A DNA stretch of 64,000 nt from Pyxicephalus adspersus (lineage: Eukaryota; Chordata; Amphibia; Anura; Pyxicephalidae). Position 1 is the stretch's first letter. Each line of letters opens with the position of its first letter. The translations under genes and the position numbers were made by a program. Of the stretch, positions 60,986 through 64,000 are shown piece by piece. The notes under the pieces were generated by a model. That model was not told the origin of the DNA and did no database searches. It saw only the letters and a list, made by a program, of their open reading frames with translations. The stretch is taken from NCBI RefSeq assembly GCF_032062135.1, contig NC_092859.1, positions 123,866,663 to 123,930,662 of the forward strand, in the 5' to 3' direction.

Positions 60986-63857
60986 GTAAATGTACTCAGG
61001 AGTTTTATTGTCTCCGGCATCTAGGTTTTATTTACCTGTAGCTGGGCTCTACACTGCATGGGACATGTACCATGCAGTATTCACGGAGAACAAAAAGTCA
61101 CCAGGAGCCAGGAAAAAGGTTTTTTGGCAAATGAAACTTTATATGTCTCCTTTGCCAAAACCCTCTACCTCCTGGCTACTTTTTGTTATAATGAGTTTAC
61201 TTCCGCGGTAGGAATATGGAAGTAGAGGGCATATGGCTGTGAATACAAATAAGGTTTTAAAGTATATCTAAAATCAAACCATTCTGTTGAGTTTTGTGTA
61301 GAATAAGTAATAGATAAAAACATTTCATTTTTGTGTCCGTGTTCCATTGGGGATTATTATGATTTTCTTTCTGTCAATCCAACAGGAACAGAAAAGAAAC
61401 CTCTCTAATCTTCTCAATTTGTAGAAAATGTATGGGGCAAGCTAATGTAATCAGTGGGAAATTCAACACTTTTTATCCACAGTCCTCAAATGGTAAATAT
61501 GCAAAACAAACCTGGTGATACAAAGTATAACATTATATGGCAGTCCCAATATATGACAGGTTTGCTTTATTGTTGAAGAATGACCTTTTCATTACAATCT
61601 GAAGTTGTTACAATTTCTCTAAATTGTCAGAAAATGCAAATATGGCTTCCTTCTAATATGGCAACCTGAAAGTGTCCAACATACTCCTAGAAATGCAATT
61701 TCCTTCCTCTGTCATTGACTTACTACTTTATCCAAGCATAAACTGAGATGCAAGGTAAATTTGTAGGGATCCCCTGCAATAGTAATTTCATTTTTGGACA
61801 CCAAGGTTCAGTGCATATGGTGTGGTCCCAGTGCACCTGTGAGTTGACTATCCAAATAAAGTTTTTTTTTAAATTCTTTGTTGCAGAAATATGGGTGACA
61901 TACATGAAAATGAAACAAGACATTCAAACTAATGTGAAAGCTTTCAAAGTAATAACTTACACATACAAAAAGCAAAGCAACAAACTATATATAACAAACT
62001 TTATAAAACCAAAAAACTATATACCATGGTTTTAGATTTGTTCTGCTTTAGTTCCACAACTCCTATGTCAGCTGTATGCTTACTCGACAATTAATTGTTC
62101 CAATGCTAATTAATTTTGTACAAGCAGGTTTATCAAGAAACAGCAAAACCTACATACATAACCGAAATAACTGTGTCACCTGATTACCTTGGTGTGGCAG
62201 AGGCTTTTGAATCACAAGACTGGCAAAACAGATCTGAAAACCCTTTGGCAAAAAACATAATGTAAACCTCAGGAAATATGATTTAGTCCAATCATATTTA
62301 TAACTTAATAGAGAATGATATCAGTGGTTTTGATGTCAGTAAACCATTATCTGGGGAGAAGGATACAGCAAGTCAATAATGTGGTATAGCAGGAAATAGG
62401 CATATTTTTGGTGTTGTACGGTTTCCTGATGAAGACTGACCGGTTAGGTGGATGAGCAGGACAAATTCATATATAGTGCAATAGAATCCCAGATTTTTTA
62501 ATTCTATTTTACTGTTCTATTTTTATTTCTATCATTCTTTATGTATTTGTTATGTGATTTATAACAGTGCATTTTTAATAATAAAAGCTCCAGAAAACAT
62601 ATGATAGAAAACCTTTCCAGGCATTGCTTTGCAGATATGAAAAGATGTATGTTTACTTTCACTTAGCCATCAACTCACAATCATATATTTTAGCCTGCGG
62701 AATACGACAGATTATTAATATGGTGTGCACTGCCTTTTCATTTCCCAGAAATAAAAAAAATATGTTTCATATTTTTATGTAGAAACAGTTTCCAGAACTT
62801 CTTTTACCTGTTTCATTCAAATGTGTCTGGAGATCTGTAATTATGTAAAATAATTCGCCACTTTATCAACTGAAGTGCCTTGTGTCCTATGTTGGGTGGG
62901 AATCTTTCATACCTTTTATAGGGCACAAGTGTATATCGTTTGACATCTTACATCATAAGGTAATTAAAATACATGCCTGATGTGTTTTTACACAATGTCA
63001 TTAATTGTATGGGTGGGGATTTTTTTTTTCAAAATGTTGAAAGTAGAAAGGAAAAAGTCTGGTATATCAAATGGCAGATACAGGAACCTGGGCTGTTATC
63101 GTATGACCAAGGTCATTCAGAAGCTGAATGAAACACATTTATGTTTATTCGATTCCGCCATCAGATTACATTGCTGACTGCTATTATTACAGACTGCTTT
63201 ACGATTAGTACATAAATTCTTGGGCACATTTCCAACTGGATGCTAATACAAAGATGAAATTACTAGTTTGCAGAACAGATGAAGTCTTCTAAATATTTAC
63301 ATGCATTCCTAAAATGTATTGGCTTGTTTAAGTCTAGAAAGAACTCCGCATAATATAATGCTGTTTATTTTATTATAATTTATTAACTGCATAATGTGAC
63401 TATATTTCAGAGTAATGCTCAGCAGTTAAGGTTCCTGTTTTCTCCCAAAAGTCAGTTTTTGCACTAAACAATGACTTGTTATTTTCATAAATGTGAGCTG
63501 CTTCTTGGTTAATATGCTTTCAAAAAAATAGACACCCAGACATTAAATATAAATCTGGGCAACGTTCTGCTAGTAGAATATAGAATATATAATAGAATAT
63601 AGTTGAATTCTGATGTAGTTAAAATCACTACACATTATAATCCATTAAAAAAGGCAAACATTTAAATCTGAATAATAGAAAGGCAGCTATATGCACAGTT
63701 GAAGTGCATGCGTAAATTCTTTTACTTGGCTAACATTTATAATTTTCTACTTCTCCAGTTTTGTGATCCCAGTACCCTTTCCAGCATAGCTAAGTTAGTG
63801 ACGGTTTTTACACCACACTTAAACAATGTAGCTTGGTTTCTTGGCCAGCAATCAGAT
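60986..63857. other. AT-rich upstream flank, no gene recognised
   Basis: 62050-62165 (CGACAATTAATTGTTCCAAT, GCTAATTAATTTTGTACAAG) is a small homeodomain-site-rich patch. Otherwise nothing. Confidence 0.5.
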
Positions 63858-64000
63858 CAGTGTTTCTCAACCAGGGTTTGTCCAGAGGTAGCTAGGGGTT
63901 CCTTGAACAATGAGCAATGTGAATCTCTCAGATCAGTTTATTAGGTAATCTTTTTGGCTATCTGTAAGGGTGGCATTCTTCCTACTTATCACCACACTAA
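63858..64000. mobile_element. hAT-like MITE (family B), cut by the window end
   Basis: Starts CAGTGTTTCTCAACCAGGGT and continues GGGGTTCCTTGAACAATGAG and TTCTTCCTACTTATCACCAC, as in the inverted copy at 28004. The right end lies outside the window. Confidence 0.82.

Overview
This is vertebrate nuclear DNA, most likely from a frog (Neobatrachia, probably a ranoid). It is AT-rich and non-coding over almost its whole length. It carries V-SINEs with a tRNA-like head and a large set of short DNA-transposon derivatives (hAT-, Harbinger-, piggyBac- and Tc1-like) that look like the repeat complement of frog genomes. Nothing is bacterial or viral in layout: there are no operons, no CRISPR array, and nearly every open reading frame is a chance frame or lies inside a repeat. 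The frog assignment rests on repeat recognition from memory and was not checked by a search.

One convincing protein-coding exon is present, on the minus strand at 57288-57512. It encodes the first 75 residues of a FAM189/ENTREP-family membrane protein, best matched from memory to ENTREP2 (FAM189A1), and ends in a clean GTGAGT splice donor. The gene runs toward lower coordinates. No second exon was recognised, so 1-57287 is best read as the long first coding intron of this gene. The sequence above 57570 is its 5' flank or 5' UTR territory.

Layout: 1-13.4 kb is AT-rich intron with a palindromic MITE family (copies at 422, 5863, 7659 and 11266), two V-SINE copies, a GATA microsatellite and two hAT MITEs. 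From 13.4 to 33.8 kb lie a Harbinger-like palindrome, a GC-rich repeat block, a piggyBac-like MITE with TTAA duplications, several hAT MITEs, and a dead Tc1/mariner element at 32.6-33.7 kb. From 33.8 to 46.9 kb the sequence is sparse and holds a 550-base N gap. From 47 to 56.9 kb there are hAT elements with readable 8-bp target duplications, a full V-SINE, a second Harbinger-like element, a 148-bp MITE and a roughly 1.08-kb element with long inverted ends. From 57.3 to 60.3 kb lie the exon and, just upstream of it, two different minisatellites, the larger interrupted by a 498-base N gap. The rest is plain AT-rich sequence, ending in a hAT MITE cut by the window edge.

No new multi-gene biological system was found. 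The points most worth a second look are the minisatellites beside the exon, an internal cassette shared by hAT elements with two different terminal sequences, the back-to-back hAT pair that shares one target duplication, and a few repeat-free AT-rich stretches that could be conserved regulatory DNA.
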